From contig PVNI01000003.1 of the NCBI GenBank assembly GCA_003001795.1, positions 62,001-126,000 of the forward strand: a stretch of 64,000 nt of DNA, in the 5' to 3' direction. The translations under genes and the position numbers were made by a program. Origin of the DNA: Actinomadura viridilutea. GTDB lineage: Bacteria; Actinomycetota; Actinomycetes; Streptosporangiales; Streptosporangiaceae. The notes below the pieces were generated by a model, which was given only the letters and a program-made list of their open reading frames with translations, was not told the origin of the DNA and did not search any database. Of this stretch, positions 24,898 to 33,460 are shown piece after piece; position 1 is the stretch's first letter; each line of letters opens with the position of its first letter.

Positions 24898-25073
24898 CAA
24901 GAGCGCCGTCCCTCTAGTAGCGCAGCGACACAATGACCCGATCTAATTGTGCCCATCTGCTTCTGCCCGCCAAGCGGGAGTTTACTGTGACGGCGCCGCG
25001 CACGGTCGATGCCCCGCGGCGGAACAATCACGTGTCTTCCCGCGGGACGGGGCCGCCCGGTTCTCCTACCGGG

Positions 25074-25229
25074 TCAGGGGATGGCGCTGACGAAGGTCGA
25101 GAACGACTCCGCGGCGTTGCCGAGCCCGCCCAGGCCCTGGTTGACCAGGGCGGCCGCGGCCTCCGGCCTGGTGATGATGTACCAGAGGATGAAGGCGATC
25201 GTCGCCAGTTTGAGCCACTTCTTGTTCAC
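25074..25229 (-). CDS. Small single-helix membrane peptide B
   Basis: This 51-residue peptide starts VNKKWLKLATIAFILWYIIT, a positively charged start and one membrane helix, followed by an Ala/Gly-rich tail with LVNQGLGGLGNAAESF. It starts at GTG 25229 with a good ribosome site (AAGGTGGGG, three bases before GTG). Its similarity to peptide A shows a tandem duplication. A much longer open frame continues upstream but has no similarity and crosses the gene at 25315. Neither peptide has a named family that I recognise. Confidence 0.72.
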   Translation of the reverse strand: MNKKWLKLATIAFILWYIITRPEAAAALVNQGLGGLGNAAESFSTFVSAIP

Positions 25230-25314
25230 GTTCCCCACCTTCTGTAGCCGACGGTCCACGCACAGTGATTCCCAACGTCGGCGCCGAAGATGCCAAGAGA
25301 ACGCAAAGACCAGG

Positions 25315-25620
25315 TCAAGCGCGGTGGGAGGCGGGCATGCCGTGGCGCGCCAGGTACTCGATGTAGAGGGGACGCAGCGCGTCGGCCATCTCCCCCTCGC
25401 CCGCGTGGGTGAACTCCTGCAGCAGCGACACGCCGTGCAGCAGGTCGAACGCGGCGCGGTCGTGCTCGCCGAGGGCGGCCGCGGCCGCCGGGATGGCCCG
25501 CAGCAGCTCCCACAGGAAGCCGACGTCCAGCCGTTCCCGAGCGCGCGCGAGCGCCCTGTCGTGCAGCTCCTTGGACGACAGCCGCTCCAGCTCGGAAGGC
25601 TCGGGCGTGGCACCGGCCAT
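25315..25620 (-). CDS. Hypothetical helical protein
   Basis: This 101-residue, all-helical, acidic protein starts at ATG 25620 (MAGATPEPSELERL) and contains SSKELHDRALARARERLDVGFLWELL and EHDRAAFDLLHGVSLLQEF. No membrane segment, cysteine pair or catalytic motif is visible. I do not recognise the family. It lies downstream of the LCP ligase gene but is separated from it by a 16-base-pair terminator, so it is probably transcribed on its own, possibly with peptides B and A downstream. Confidence 0.65.
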   Translation of the reverse strand: MAGATPEPSELERLSSKELHDRALARARERLDVGFLWELLRAIPAAAAALGEHDRAAFDLLHGVSLLQEFTHAGEGEMADALRPLYIEYLARHGMPASHRA

Positions 25621-25634
25621 GACTCGACTGTAAT

Positions 25635-25675
25635 GCGGCGGCGCGGCCCGCGGCGTCCCCGGGCCGCGCCGCCGC
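25635..25675 (-). terminator. Strong hairpin after LCP gene
   Basis: Sixteen-base perfect arms GCGGCGGCGCGGCCCG (25635-25650) and CGGGCCGCGCCGCCGC (25660-25675), nine-base loop, 22 bases past the LCP stop codon. No T-run is present. Confidence 0.75.
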
Positions 25676-25696
25676 GTCACGCCGACGTGATCGATC

Positions 25697-26779
25697 TCAC
25701 TTGGTGATGACGTCGGAGGGCACCGGCCGGTCCTGCTTGAGGGCGTCGAACAGCCGACCGGCCTTGGCGCGGTCCCAGGTGATGTACGCGCCGACGCCGG
25801 CTGCCGAGCCGCTGCCGCCGATCGGCACGGTGGTGGTGACGCCGTCGCCGCCGGTGACTCCGCGCATCGCCCACATCATGCGGAGCAGGTCGATCAGGTG
25901 GTCGCCGTCGTCCACCGTGAAGTTCTCGGTGGCGTTGAGGGCGAGCGGGATGCTGCGGAACGGGTTGAGCAGCACGCCGGGACTGGTGCTCTTCTTCATC
26001 AGGGCGCCGAAGAACTGCCGCTGGCGTTCGACGCGGTCCAGGTCGGCGCGGGCGGAGGCGCGGGTGCGGACGTAGCCGAGCGCCTTGCCGCCGTCGAGCG
26101 TCTGGCAGCCCGGCCGCAGGTTCAGTCCCGCCTTGCGGTCGCGCATCGGCTCCTTGATGCACATCTCGACGCCGCCGATCGCGTCCACCACGCCCACGAA
26201 GCCGCCGAAGCCGATCTCGGCGTAGTGGTCGATGTGCACGCCGGTGGCCTGCTCGACGGTGCGCACCAGCAGCTTGGGGCCGCCGAAGGCGAACGCGGCG
26301 TTGAGCTTGTTGCGGCCGTGTCCGGGGATCGGCACGTAGGAGTCGCGCGGCAGGCTGACGAGGGTGGTGCCGCCGTCGCCGAAGTGCAGCAGCATCATCG
26401 AGTCGGTGCGGCGGCCCTGCGCGTCGCCGGTGGCGAAGCGGCGCTTCTGCTCCCGCGACAGGCCCTCGCGGCTGTCGGAGCCGACGATGAGCCAGTTCGT
26501 CCCGGGGGTGTCGGCGACGCGTCCGGCGTAGTCCTGCAGCACCGCCTCGCGATTGAGCCGCGAGTCGAGGTAGAAGTAGCCGGCGACCGGGGCCGCGAGG
26601 AGGAGTATCAGCAGCACCGCCAGCACGCGCGGCCAGCGCCGCTTGCGGACACGGCGCCGCCCGTAAGGCTCGCCGCCGTACCCGTCCCTGCCGTAGGGGT
26701 CGCCGTAGGCGTCTCCGTACGGGTCCTGCTCGTAGGCATACGGGTGCTCCGCCTGGGAGGATGCGGGCCTGCGTGCCAC
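25697..26779 (-). CDS. LytR-CpsA-Psr (LCP) cell-wall glycopolymer ligase
   Basis: LCP enzymes attach teichoic-acid-like or arabinogalactan-like polymers to peptidoglycan outside the membrane. The 360-residue protein has a Tyr/Gly/Asp/Pro-rich cytoplasmic tail (repeated DPYG/YGD motifs, residues 14-40), a membrane helix (about 50-70), then the LCP domain. This has the family's RTDSMMLLHFG, VSLPRDSYVPIPGHGRNKLNAAFAFGG, GFVGVVDAIGGVEMCI and the ARADLDRVERQRQF motif containing the catalytic arginines. The length is typical. It starts at ATG 26779 with GGAAGGGGAAACGC upstream. It stands alone between a promoter region and a strong terminator. Confidence 0.93.
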   Translation of the reverse strand: MARRPASSQAEHPYAYEQDPYGDAYGDPYGRDGYGGEPYGRRRVRKRRWPRVLAVLLILLLAAPVAGYFYLDSRLNREAVLQDYAGRVADTPGTNWLIVGSDSREGLSREQKRRFATGDAQGRRTDSMMLLHFGDGGTTLVSLPRDSYVPIPGHGRNKLNAAFAFGGPKLLVRTVEQATGVHIDHYAEIGFGGFVGVVDAIGGVEMCIKEPMRDRKAGLNLRPGCQTLDGGKALGYVRTRASARADLDRVERQRQFFGALMKKSTSPGVLLNPFRSIPLALNATENFTVDDGDHLIDLLRMMWAMRGVTGGDGVTTTVPIGGSGSAAGVGAYITWDRAKAGRLFDALKQDRPVPSDVITK

Positions 26780-26967
26780 GCGTTTCCCCTTCCTGATCTT
26801 CTTCAGCCCCCGTCGGCCGTCATCGTGCTCCCGTAGACCTTAGACAACCCGGCACGTCTCGCGCGTCAATCCACCGCATTATTGTGCGGTCTCCTCCCGT
26901 CGCCTCACCGTGCCACCCAGGGCGGACGGGTGCAGTGCCGGGGCGGGAGGCCCCAGGGCGCGGCGGG

Positions 26968-29900
26968 CTAGATGTAGGGGCCGTGGCCGTGCCGCTGCGG
27001 GTCCTCGGGGCCCGGGGGGAGGTCCTCGGGGCGCAGCATGCGCACCTCCGCGTCGTCGATCTTGACGCCGGGCCGGGCGTCGGCGGCGGCGGTGATGCGC
27101 TGCGCCTGCCGGGCGATCGCCGCGTCCAGCAGGTTGCGCACCATCCGGGCGTTGCCGAAGGAGGGGCCGCGCGGCTCGGCCGCCAGGCGGGCCCGCACCT
27201 GCCCGAGCACGCCGTCGGCGAGGGTGAACCCCGCCTGGTCGGCCATCTGCTCGAAGATCGCCAGCAGCTCGTCGACGCTGTAGTCGGGGAAGTGCAGCCG
27301 CTTGGGGAACCGCGAGGCCAGACCGGGGTTGGACGCCAGGAACCGCTCCATCTCCGCGCCGTACCCGGCGACGATGACCACCAGGTCCGAGCGGTGCTCC
27401 TCCATCAGCCGCAGCAGCTCGGCCACGGCCTCGTGCCCGAAGTCGCGCTGGTCGCCGCCGGTCCCGGCGAGCGTGTACGCCTCGTCGATGAACAGCACGC
27501 CGCCCAGGGCGCGCTCCACCACGGTGCGCACCCGGTGCGCGGTCTGCCCGATGTACTCGGCGACCAGGTCGGCGCGCGTCGCCTCCACCAGGTGCCCGGA
27601 CGACAGCAGGCCCAGCTGCGCGTACACCGCGGCGATGAGCCGGGCCATCGTGGTCTTGGCGGTGCCGGGGTTGCCGGTGAACACCATGTGCCGGGTCGGG
27701 AACGCGGTCGGCACGCCGGCGTCGCGGCGGACCTGCTCGGCGCGCGCCTCGGCCACCAGCGCCGTCACCTCCTGCTTGACGGCCGCCAGCCCGACCAGCC
27801 GGTCGATCTGGGCGAGCGGGTCGTCCAGTCCCGTCTCGCGGCCGGGGACGAGGGTCTCGGGGACGTCGACGAGCAGGATCTCGTCCAGCGACTCGGTCTC
27901 GTCGACGACGCCGTCCTCCAGCACGCGCCGGCCCTGCATGGCCACGGCCCGGTCGAGCAGGTGGCTCATCAGGCGGGCGTTGACCAGGCCGCGGTCGCGG
28001 GGCGCCGCCTGCACCAGCGCCCGCACCTTGGCCAGCACGCCGTCGGCGAGCGCGAAGCCCGCCTCGGCGGCCTTGCGGGCGAACACCTCCACCAGCTCGT
28101 CGTCGGTCAGGTCGGGGAAGCGGACGGTCTTGGGGAAGTAGGCGGCCAGGTCCTCGTGCGAGCGCAGCAGCCCGTTCAGCTCGGCCTCGGGGCCGGTGAG
28201 CACGACGACCAGGTCGTCGGAGTGGGTCTGGACGGCGGTGAGCAGCGCGCCGATCAGCTCCCGGCCGCGCAGCGGCTCGATCTGGCCGAGCGCGTGCGCG
28301 CCGCGGACCAGCAGCACCCCGCCCAGCGCCCGCTCGACGGCGCGCCGCATCTTCAGGGCGCTCTCGCTGGTGTACTCGCCGAGCAGGTCGGCCCGGTCCA
28401 CCTCGACCAGATGCCCGGTGGACAGCACCCCCACCTCGGCGTAGATGCGGCCGAGGATCCCGGCGACCTTGCCCTTGCCTGTGCCGGGGCTGCCCGCGAA
28501 CACCAGGTGGCGGGGCCGGGAGGCGACCGCCATGCCCGCCTCGCGCCGCAGCCGCGCCGCCTTGGCCTCGGCGACCAGCGCGGCGACCTCGCGCTTGACC
28601 GAGTCGATGCCCGCGAGGGCGGCCAGCTCTGCGTACGGGTCGCGTTCGGCGACCCGGCCGGGGATGAGCCGCTCCGGCAGGTCGGCCGCCGTGACCTCCG
28701 GGACGGTCCCGGTGTCCGGCGCGACGGAAGCGCCGTCCCCCGAGGCGGCGCCCTGTTCTGTGCCGGACCCGGGGGCCAGGCGGGCGCGCGCGTTGGCGAC
28801 GCTCTGGGCGGCCAGGTGTTCGACCAGGCGGGCGCCGCGCAGGTTGAGCAGCGGCGGGGTGCGGGCGAGCAGGGCCCCGGCCTGGGCGGCGACGTCGCGG
28901 CCGACCGCGGCGCCGCGGCGGACGACGGCGCGGCGGAACAGCTCGGTGTAGTCGTCCTGCCGGAAGTCGCGGGTGCGGGCCACGTCGAAGGCGCGCACGA
29001 GCGCGGGGTTGGCGTCGAACAGGCGCCGGTCGCCGCCGGGGCGGCACAGCGCGACGACGTCCAGGGCGGGCCAGCGCGCCATCAGCCGCCGCAGCTCCTC
29101 GACGGCGGCCGCGCCGCACCGGTCGTAGCCGGCCAGCCGCTCCAGGTCGTCCACGACCAGCAGCAGCCGCGCCTCCACGCACTCGCGCACGCGGGCCTGC
29201 AGCCACAGCACCGCGTCGCTCACGGTGAGCGCGGCGAACACCTGGTCGGAGATCCACTGCGCCTCGCGGACGGCGCCGCGCCGGACGAGGGCGCGTTCCA
29301 GCAGCTCGGCGGCGGTGCCCTTGCCGGTCCCCGCGGGCCCGGCGATCAGCAGGCGGACCGGCCGCTCCCCCGCCGTCCGCGCGGCGAGGGCCTCGCGCAG
29401 CGCGCGGGTCAGCTCGGGCTGCCCCACCAGCGCGTCCCGCAGCTCGTCGTCGCCGGGCTCGGCGGCGGTCTCGGCGGTCTGCTCGCCGCCGGCGTCCGAC
29501 GGGGCCAGGCCGCGCACCAGGTGGTTGGCGACCCGGCGGGACGCGAACAGCCGCCGCAGGTCCACCTGGAACGCCCGCACCGGGACGCGGCAGCGCGGCA
29601 TGGCGGCGGTCTCGGGCAGCCCCTGCACCGCGCCGGTGAGGCGCACCGCCATGTCCAGCCACGCGCGGCAGGCGTCGGCCTCGCCCGCGACCAGCCCGCG
29701 CGCCAGCCAGGCCCGCAGGTCCAGCTGCCACGCCTCCACGTCGAAGTCGCCGCGGGCCGCGCGCAGCCGCTCCTCCACCCGCTCGTAGCGCGCCGTGCCC
29801 AGCGCCACCGCCATTTCGGCGGGCACGGCGCTCATCTCCGCCGCCAGCAACAGCCGCGCGATCGCGACGTCGACCGGCGCGGTGTCGCCGACCTGCGCGG

Positions 29901-30600
29901 CCAGGCGCGCGTGCGCGGCGTCCAACCCCGCGCACACCCACCCCAGATACCCGACCGGCCCCGACAGCTCCGGCAGCACGGTCAACGTCTCGTCGGACAG
30001 GCCCTCCGTCCACACCGCCTCCAGACGGTCCTGCGGGACGGTCAGGTCCTGCTCGCGCAGCCGCGGGTCGGACGCGCGCGCGTCGAACAGCTCCACCAGC
30101 GCCCGGCGCCGCTCCTCCACCGGCTCCAGCCCGGCGAACACCTCCAGCCCGTCGCGGGCCAGCTCGTACATGACGGCGCGGCGCTCGCGGTCGTCCCCCG
30201 CCGGCTCGGGCAGCCACAGACCCGGCGGACGCCACCGCCCGCCCTGGGTGAACCAGGCCAGCGGATCGCGCACCGGCGGCTCGGGAGCGGCCAGGAAGTC
30301 CGACAGCAGCTCGTACTCGACGTCGCCGCGCGACCCGCCCCGCACCGCCGACGCCCCCAGCAGGAACGTCAGCAGCGACCACTGCTCCGCCCCCGCCGCC
30401 GTCGTCCCCGGACCGTAGAAGTCGCTGAGCTGACGCGCCAGCAGCGCCGCCCGCTCGTCGGCGTTGAACGCCGCGGCGCGCTCGCGCAGCTCCTTGTACA
30501 GGCCGTCCGGCACCCGCCAGGGACCGTACGCGTACACGTCCAGGACGGGCTCGTCGGTCAGCAGCAGTTCGAGGTGGTCGGGCAACCGGGGCGCGCTCAC
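26968..30600 (-). CDS. Triple-AAA ATPase (CbxX/EccA-like)
   Basis: This is a 1210-residue protein. Residues 1-400 are helical, without a recognised domain. Three ATPase modules follow. Module 1 (P-loop AGPAGTGKGTA near residue 421; LLLVVDDLERL) has Gly where Thr/Ser is usual after the Lys. Module 2 (GSPGTGKGK near 705) also lacks the Thr/Ser, and its Walker B reads VLLVRGAHAL with no acid, so it should not hydrolyse ATP. Module 3 (GNPGTAKTT near 975, Walker B VLFIDEAYTL) looks active. Modules 2 and 3 share the LSTGHLVEVDRADL/LSSGHLVEATRADL element of CbxX/CfqX and type VII secretion EccA ATPases. No other secretion gene is nearby. It starts at GTG 30600 with GAGGAGGAG upstream. Confidence 0.87.
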   Translation of the reverse strand: MSAPRLPDHLELLLTDEPVLDVYAYGPWRVPDGLYKELRERAAAFNADERAALLARQLSDFYGPGTTAAGAEQWSLLTFLLGASAVRGGSRGDVEYELLSDFLAAPEPPVRDPLAWFTQGGRWRPPGLWLPEPAGDDRERRAVMYELARDGLEVFAGLEPVEERRRALVELFDARASDPRLREQDLTVPQDRLEAVWTEGLSDETLTVLPELSGPVGYLGWVCAGLDAAHARLAAQVGDTAPVDVAIARLLLAAEMSAVPAEMAVALGTARYERVEERLRAARGDFDVEAWQLDLRAWLARGLVAGEADACRAWLDMAVRLTGAVQGLPETAAMPRCRVPVRAFQVDLRRLFASRRVANHLVRGLAPSDAGGEQTAETAAEPGDDELRDALVGQPELTRALREALAARTAGERPVRLLIAGPAGTGKGTAAELLERALVRRGAVREAQWISDQVFAALTVSDAVLWLQARVRECVEARLLLVVDDLERLAGYDRCGAAAVEELRRLMARWPALDVVALCRPGGDRRLFDANPALVRAFDVARTRDFRQDDYTELFRRAVVRRGAAVGRDVAAQAGALLARTPPLLNLRGARLVEHLAAQSVANARARLAPGSGTEQGAASGDGASVAPDTGTVPEVTAADLPERLIPGRVAERDPYAELAALAGIDSVKREVAALVAEAKAARLRREAGMAVASRPRHLVFAGSPGTGKGKVAGILGRIYAEVGVLSTGHLVEVDRADLLGEYTSESALKMRRAVERALGGVLLVRGAHALGQIEPLRGRELIGALLTAVQTHSDDLVVVLTGPEAELNGLLRSHEDLAAYFPKTVRFPDLTDDELVEVFARKAAEAGFALADGVLAKVRALVQAAPRDRGLVNARLMSHLLDRAVAMQGRRVLEDGVVDETESLDEILLVDVPETLVPGRETGLDDPLAQIDRLVGLAAVKQEVTALVAEARAEQVRRDAGVPTAFPTRHMVFTGNPGTAKTTMARLIAAVYAQLGLLSSGHLVEATRADLVAEYIGQTAHRVRTVVERALGGVLFIDEAYTLAGTGGDQRDFGHEAVAELLRLMEEHRSDLVVIVAGYGAEMERFLASNPGLASRFPKRLHFPDYSVDELLAIFEQMADQAGFTLADGVLGQVRARLAAEPRGPSFGNARMVRNLLDAAIARQAQRITAAADARPGVKIDDAEVRMLRPEDLPPGPEDPQRHGHGPYI

Positions 30601-30860
30601 CTGGGACGCTCCTCCTCAGATCCCTCGGGGGTCACGGGGAGTCGATCCCCGCGAGCACAGCGGTCCGCACGTCTCGCAAGAACCCTACGCCCCGGACGGA
30701 TGACCGCGCGGGCGCCGTCCGCACGGTCATCCGTCGGCGCCGGACGCGGAAACGGCACATGGGACGAAAACTTCGCCGCTCCGCCGCGGCTTTGTTCTCC
30801 GCCATGTCCGGCCTTCGTCACCGTCTCGCCGTCGCCCGCCCCGGGATCCGCCGAGAGCCG

Positions 30861-31661
30861 TCAGAGCGGCAGAGGAGTGGGGCGCTTGGGAGCGCGGCCG
30901 TCGCCGCTGGAGCGGCCCGTGGCGCGGCGGCCGATCCACGGGAGCAGGTACGTGCGGGCCCAGCGCAGGTCCTCGCGGTACATCTCCAGGCGGCCGAGGG
31001 ACCGGACCTCGTCGGGCCAGGGCGCGCGCCAGTCCTCCTTCACCGGGACGCCGAGCACCTCGGCGACGCGCAGCGCCATGCGCCGGTGGCCCTCCGACGA
31101 CAGGTGCAGGCGGTCCTCGGACCAGGCGCGGGGGTCGCCGAACACGGGCATGAGGGACCACAGGTCGACCACGGTGCAGCCGCGCCGGTCGGCGATGGCG
31201 CGCAGGTGCATGTTGTAGGTGGCGGCCTTGCCGCGCAGCCGCTTCGGCCCGATGCGGTGGTCGCGCGGGTCGAAGCCGGTGAAGATCACCACGTGGGCGC
31301 CGGTGCCGCGCAGCCGCCGGACGGCCTCGTCGAACTGCACGGCGAGCGCGTCGGGGTCGGTGCCGGGCCGGATGATGTCGTTGCCGCCCGCGCAGAACGT
31401 CACCAGGTCCGGGCGCATCTCCACGGCGGCCGGGACCTGGTCGGCGACGATCTGCCGCAGCAGCTTGCCGCGCACGGCCAAGTTGGCGTACCTCAGTCCC
31501 GGGTTGTGCTCGGCCAGATGCTCGGCGAGCCGGTCCGCCCAGCCGCGGAAGCGGTCGGGGTCGTCCGGGTACGGGTCGTTCAGCCCCTCGGTGAAGCTGT
31601 CACCGACCGCGACGTACGTCCCGATCCCCCGGGCGGACACTCCATCCTTGGACTGATCCAT
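30861..31661 (-). CDS. SGNH/GDSL hydrolase (lipase/esterase)
   Basis: This 266-residue esterase of the SGNH fold has the nucleophile block VAVGDSFTEGL, the oxyanion GGNDIIRPG block, and the catalytic Asp-His pair in EDRLHLSSEGHRRMA. No signal peptide or membrane helix is seen, so it acts in the cytoplasm. The start at ATG 31661 has AGGGGG six bases upstream. The substrate is unknown; the family removes acyl groups from lipids, sugars or antibiotics. It is a single gene, with the palindromic repeats at 31727-31766 in its upstream region. Confidence 0.9.
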   Translation of the reverse strand: MDQSKDGVSARGIGTYVAVGDSFTEGLNDPYPDDPDRFRGWADRLAEHLAEHNPGLRYANLAVRGKLLRQIVADQVPAAVEMRPDLVTFCAGGNDIIRPGTDPDALAVQFDEAVRRLRGTGAHVVIFTGFDPRDHRIGPKRLRGKAATYNMHLRAIADRRGCTVVDLWSLMPVFGDPRAWSEDRLHLSSEGHRRMALRVAEVLGVPVKEDWRAPWPDEVRSLGRLEMYREDLRWARTYLLPWIGRRATGRSSGDGRAPKRPTPLPL

Positions 31662-31726
31662 CGCTATCCCCCTGATACGGCGCAATCCAACCGATCACGG
31701 GGACACATCATGCAGCGTGCACATAT

Positions 31727-31766
31727 CCCTACGCGACCGTAGGGTTCTCCCTACGCGACCGCAGGG
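31727..31766. repeat. Two 22-bp direct repeats, each a small palindrome
   Basis: CCCTACG-CGAC-CGTAGGG (31727-31744) is followed, 22 bases after its start, by CCCTACG-CGAC-CGCAGGG (31749-31766). The linker TTCT/TTCC is also conserved. Each unit is an inverted repeat with seven-base arms (one mismatch in the second). It lies between the end of the conservon and the upstream region of the SGNH hydrolase gene. Confidence 0.85.
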
Positions 31767-31838
31767 TTCCGGCGGGGCGCCGGACCGGCCGCGCGGCGCG
31801 CGGACGGCGGCCGGGCCCCGCCGGGCGGACGCCGCGGA

Positions 31839-32507
31839 TCAGGTCCAGCTCGGCGAGGTGCCCACCGCGCCGGCGCCGGGCGGCACCGGCGGGGCGGACG
31901 GGGGCATCGGCCCGGCCGTCGCAGAGTGCACCGCCATGGCGTGCTGCACCAGCGTGATCAGGACCTGCTTGGTGGACTGCCGGCTGCGCGCGTCGCACTT
32001 GATGATCGGCACGCTCTGGCTGATCGACAGCGCCTCCCGGATGTCCTCCACCGCGTACGGAAATTCACCGTGGAAGCCGTTGACGCCCACCACGAACGGC
32101 AGGCCCAGCTCCTCGAAGTAGTCGACCGCGGCGAAGCAGTCCTCCAGGCGGCGGGTGTCGACCAGCACCACGGCGCCGATCGCGCCGCGCACCAGGTCGT
32201 CCCACATGAACCAGAACCGCTGCTGGCCGGGCGTGCCGAACAGGTACAGGATCAGCTCGCTGTCCAGGGACACCCGGCCGAAGTCCATGGCCACCGTGGT
32301 GGTGGTCTTGTCGGGCACGGCCGACAGGTCGTCCACCTCGGCGCTGGCCGCCGTCATCACCGCCTCGGTGGTGAGCGGCATGATCTCCGAGACGGACCCG
32401 ACGAAAGTGGTCTTGCCGACGCCGAAGCCGCCGCCGACGACGATCTTGACTGAGGTCAGCTCGCCGTCCGCGCCGGGCGGCGCGGTATCAGAGCTTTCGA
32501 AGGCCAC
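31839..32507 (-). CDS. Conservon Ras-like GTPase (CvnD type)
   Basis: The 222-residue small GTPase of the actinobacterial conservon acts as the output switch. It has Walker A GGFGVGKTTFVGS, the switch-II motif GTPGQQRFWFMWDD and VGVNGFHGE in the place of NKxD. The C-terminal 25 residues are Pro/Ala/Gly-rich. It starts with GTG at 32507, overlapping the DUF742 gene by 20 bases. In Streptomyces coelicolor the CvnA-D proteins form a membrane-associated, eukaryote-like G-protein-type complex that affects development and antibiotic production. Last gene of the operon. Confidence 0.93.
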   Translation of the reverse strand: MAFESSDTAPPGADGELTSVKIVVGGGFGVGKTTFVGSVSEIMPLTTEAVMTAASAEVDDLSAVPDKTTTTVAMDFGRVSLDSELILYLFGTPGQQRFWFMWDDLVRGAIGAVVLVDTRRLEDCFAAVDYFEELGLPFVVGVNGFHGEFPYAVEDIREALSISQSVPIIKCDARSRQSTKQVLITLVQHAMAVHSATAGPMPPSAPPVPPGAGAVGTSPSWT

Positions 32508-32928
32508 TGAGCACCCTTTCGAGTAGGCGGAGGTCCGGCGCGGCGTTGGCGGGGCGCGACTGGTGCAGCCGCAGCAGTCCCTCCAGGGCCATGTCGGCGA
32601 CGAGCACACGGGCGACGCCGAGCGGGATGCGCAGCATCGCCGACACCTCGGCGACCGAGCGCGCCGACCGGCACAGGTCCATGATCGCCCGGTATTCGGG
32701 CGTCAGGCTGGAGATGTCGCGGGGCGGGTAGGGGGCCGCCGTCACCAGCGCTTCGATCGCCAGGTCGTACCGCGGCTTGGTGCGGCCCCCCGTCACGGCG
32801 TACGGGCGCACCAGGGAACTGGACTCGCCCTCCGCCCGGGGCTCCGGCACGGGGCGTCCCTGGGCCGAATCGCCCGACCACCGGGGCGGGCCGCCCGGGC
32901 CGGGCCCGTAGGGCCTGCCTCGATCCAT
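32488..32928 (-). CDS. DUF742 conservon protein (CvnC type)
   Basis: This 146-residue protein has a Gly/Pro-rich start (residues 1-35), the VRPYAVTGGRTKPRYDLAIEALV motif of DUF742 and a C-terminal winged-helix-like segment (EVSAMLRIPLGVARVLVADMALEGLL). This is the partner found between the Roadblock protein and the GTPase in conservons, and it probably links them. It overlaps the GTPase gene by 20 bases and lies 76 bases after the Roadblock gene. Confidence 0.93.
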   Translation of the reverse strand: MDRGRPYGPGPGGPPRWSGDSAQGRPVPEPRAEGESSSLVRPYAVTGGRTKPRYDLAIEALVTAAPYPPRDISSLTPEYRAIMDLCRSARSVAEVSAMLRIPLGVARVLVADMALEGLLRLHQSRPANAAPDLRLLERVLSGLRKL

Positions 32929-33004
32929 CTCGCCGACCTCCGTCCGAGTCAGTCGCTACCACTACGGGGGGACGCCGCCCCCGCACCCCCGGGGTCATTG
33001 CCGG

Positions 33005-33460
33005 TCAGTAACGGGCCGGTCCCGCGCCCATCTCCGACACCGACGGGCCGCCGTACGAGGGCTGCTGCCCGTCGCCCCCCGACCGCAGCGCCGGCGTCAG
33101 CACTCGGCCCACGCGTTCCACCAGCAACGTCATCTCATACGCCACCAAACCGAGGTCGCAGTCGGGCGCGGCCAGCACCGCGAACACCGCGCCGTTGGCG
33201 ATGGACATCACGAACAGCAGTCCGCGGTCCATCTCCACGACCGTCTGGTTCACCCCGCCGGCGTCAAAGATCTTCGCCGCCCCCTGGGTGAGGCTCATCA
33301 AACCCGACGCGATGGCCGACAGCTGGTCGGCCCGCTCCGGCGGGAACCCCGACGAGTACGCCATCGGCAGTCCGTCGGAGGAGACCACGACGGCGTGGGC
33401 GACCTTCGGGACGCGATCCGCGAAGTTCGTCACCAACCAGTTGAGATCCTGCCCGCTCAC
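33005..33460 (-). CDS. Roadblock/LC7 conservon protein (CvnB type)
   Basis: This 151-residue Roadblock/LC7 protein acts as GTPase partner. It starts at GTG 33460 (overlapping the kinase stop as GTGA) and shows DLNWLVTNFADRVPKVAHAVVVSSDGLPMAYS and later ANGAVFAVLAAPDCDLGLVAYEM. This strand-helix pattern is typical of the MglB-like proteins that regulate Ras-like GTPases. The C-terminal 25 residues are Gly/Ser/Pro-rich and not part of the fold. Confidence 0.94.
   Translation of the reverse strand: MSGQDLNWLVTNFADRVPKVAHAVVVSSDGLPMAYSSGFPPERADQLSAIASGLMSLTQGAAKIFDAGGVNQTVVEMDRGLLFVMSIANGAVFAVLAAPDCDLGLVAYEMTLLVERVGRVLTPALRSGGDGQQPSYGGPSVSEMGAGPARY

Noticed and set aside
26884..31218. 1444-codon plus-strand frame over the triple-AAA gene
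   Set aside because: Although the longest frame in the window, it lies opposite three recognisable ATPase modules and encodes low-complexity sequence.
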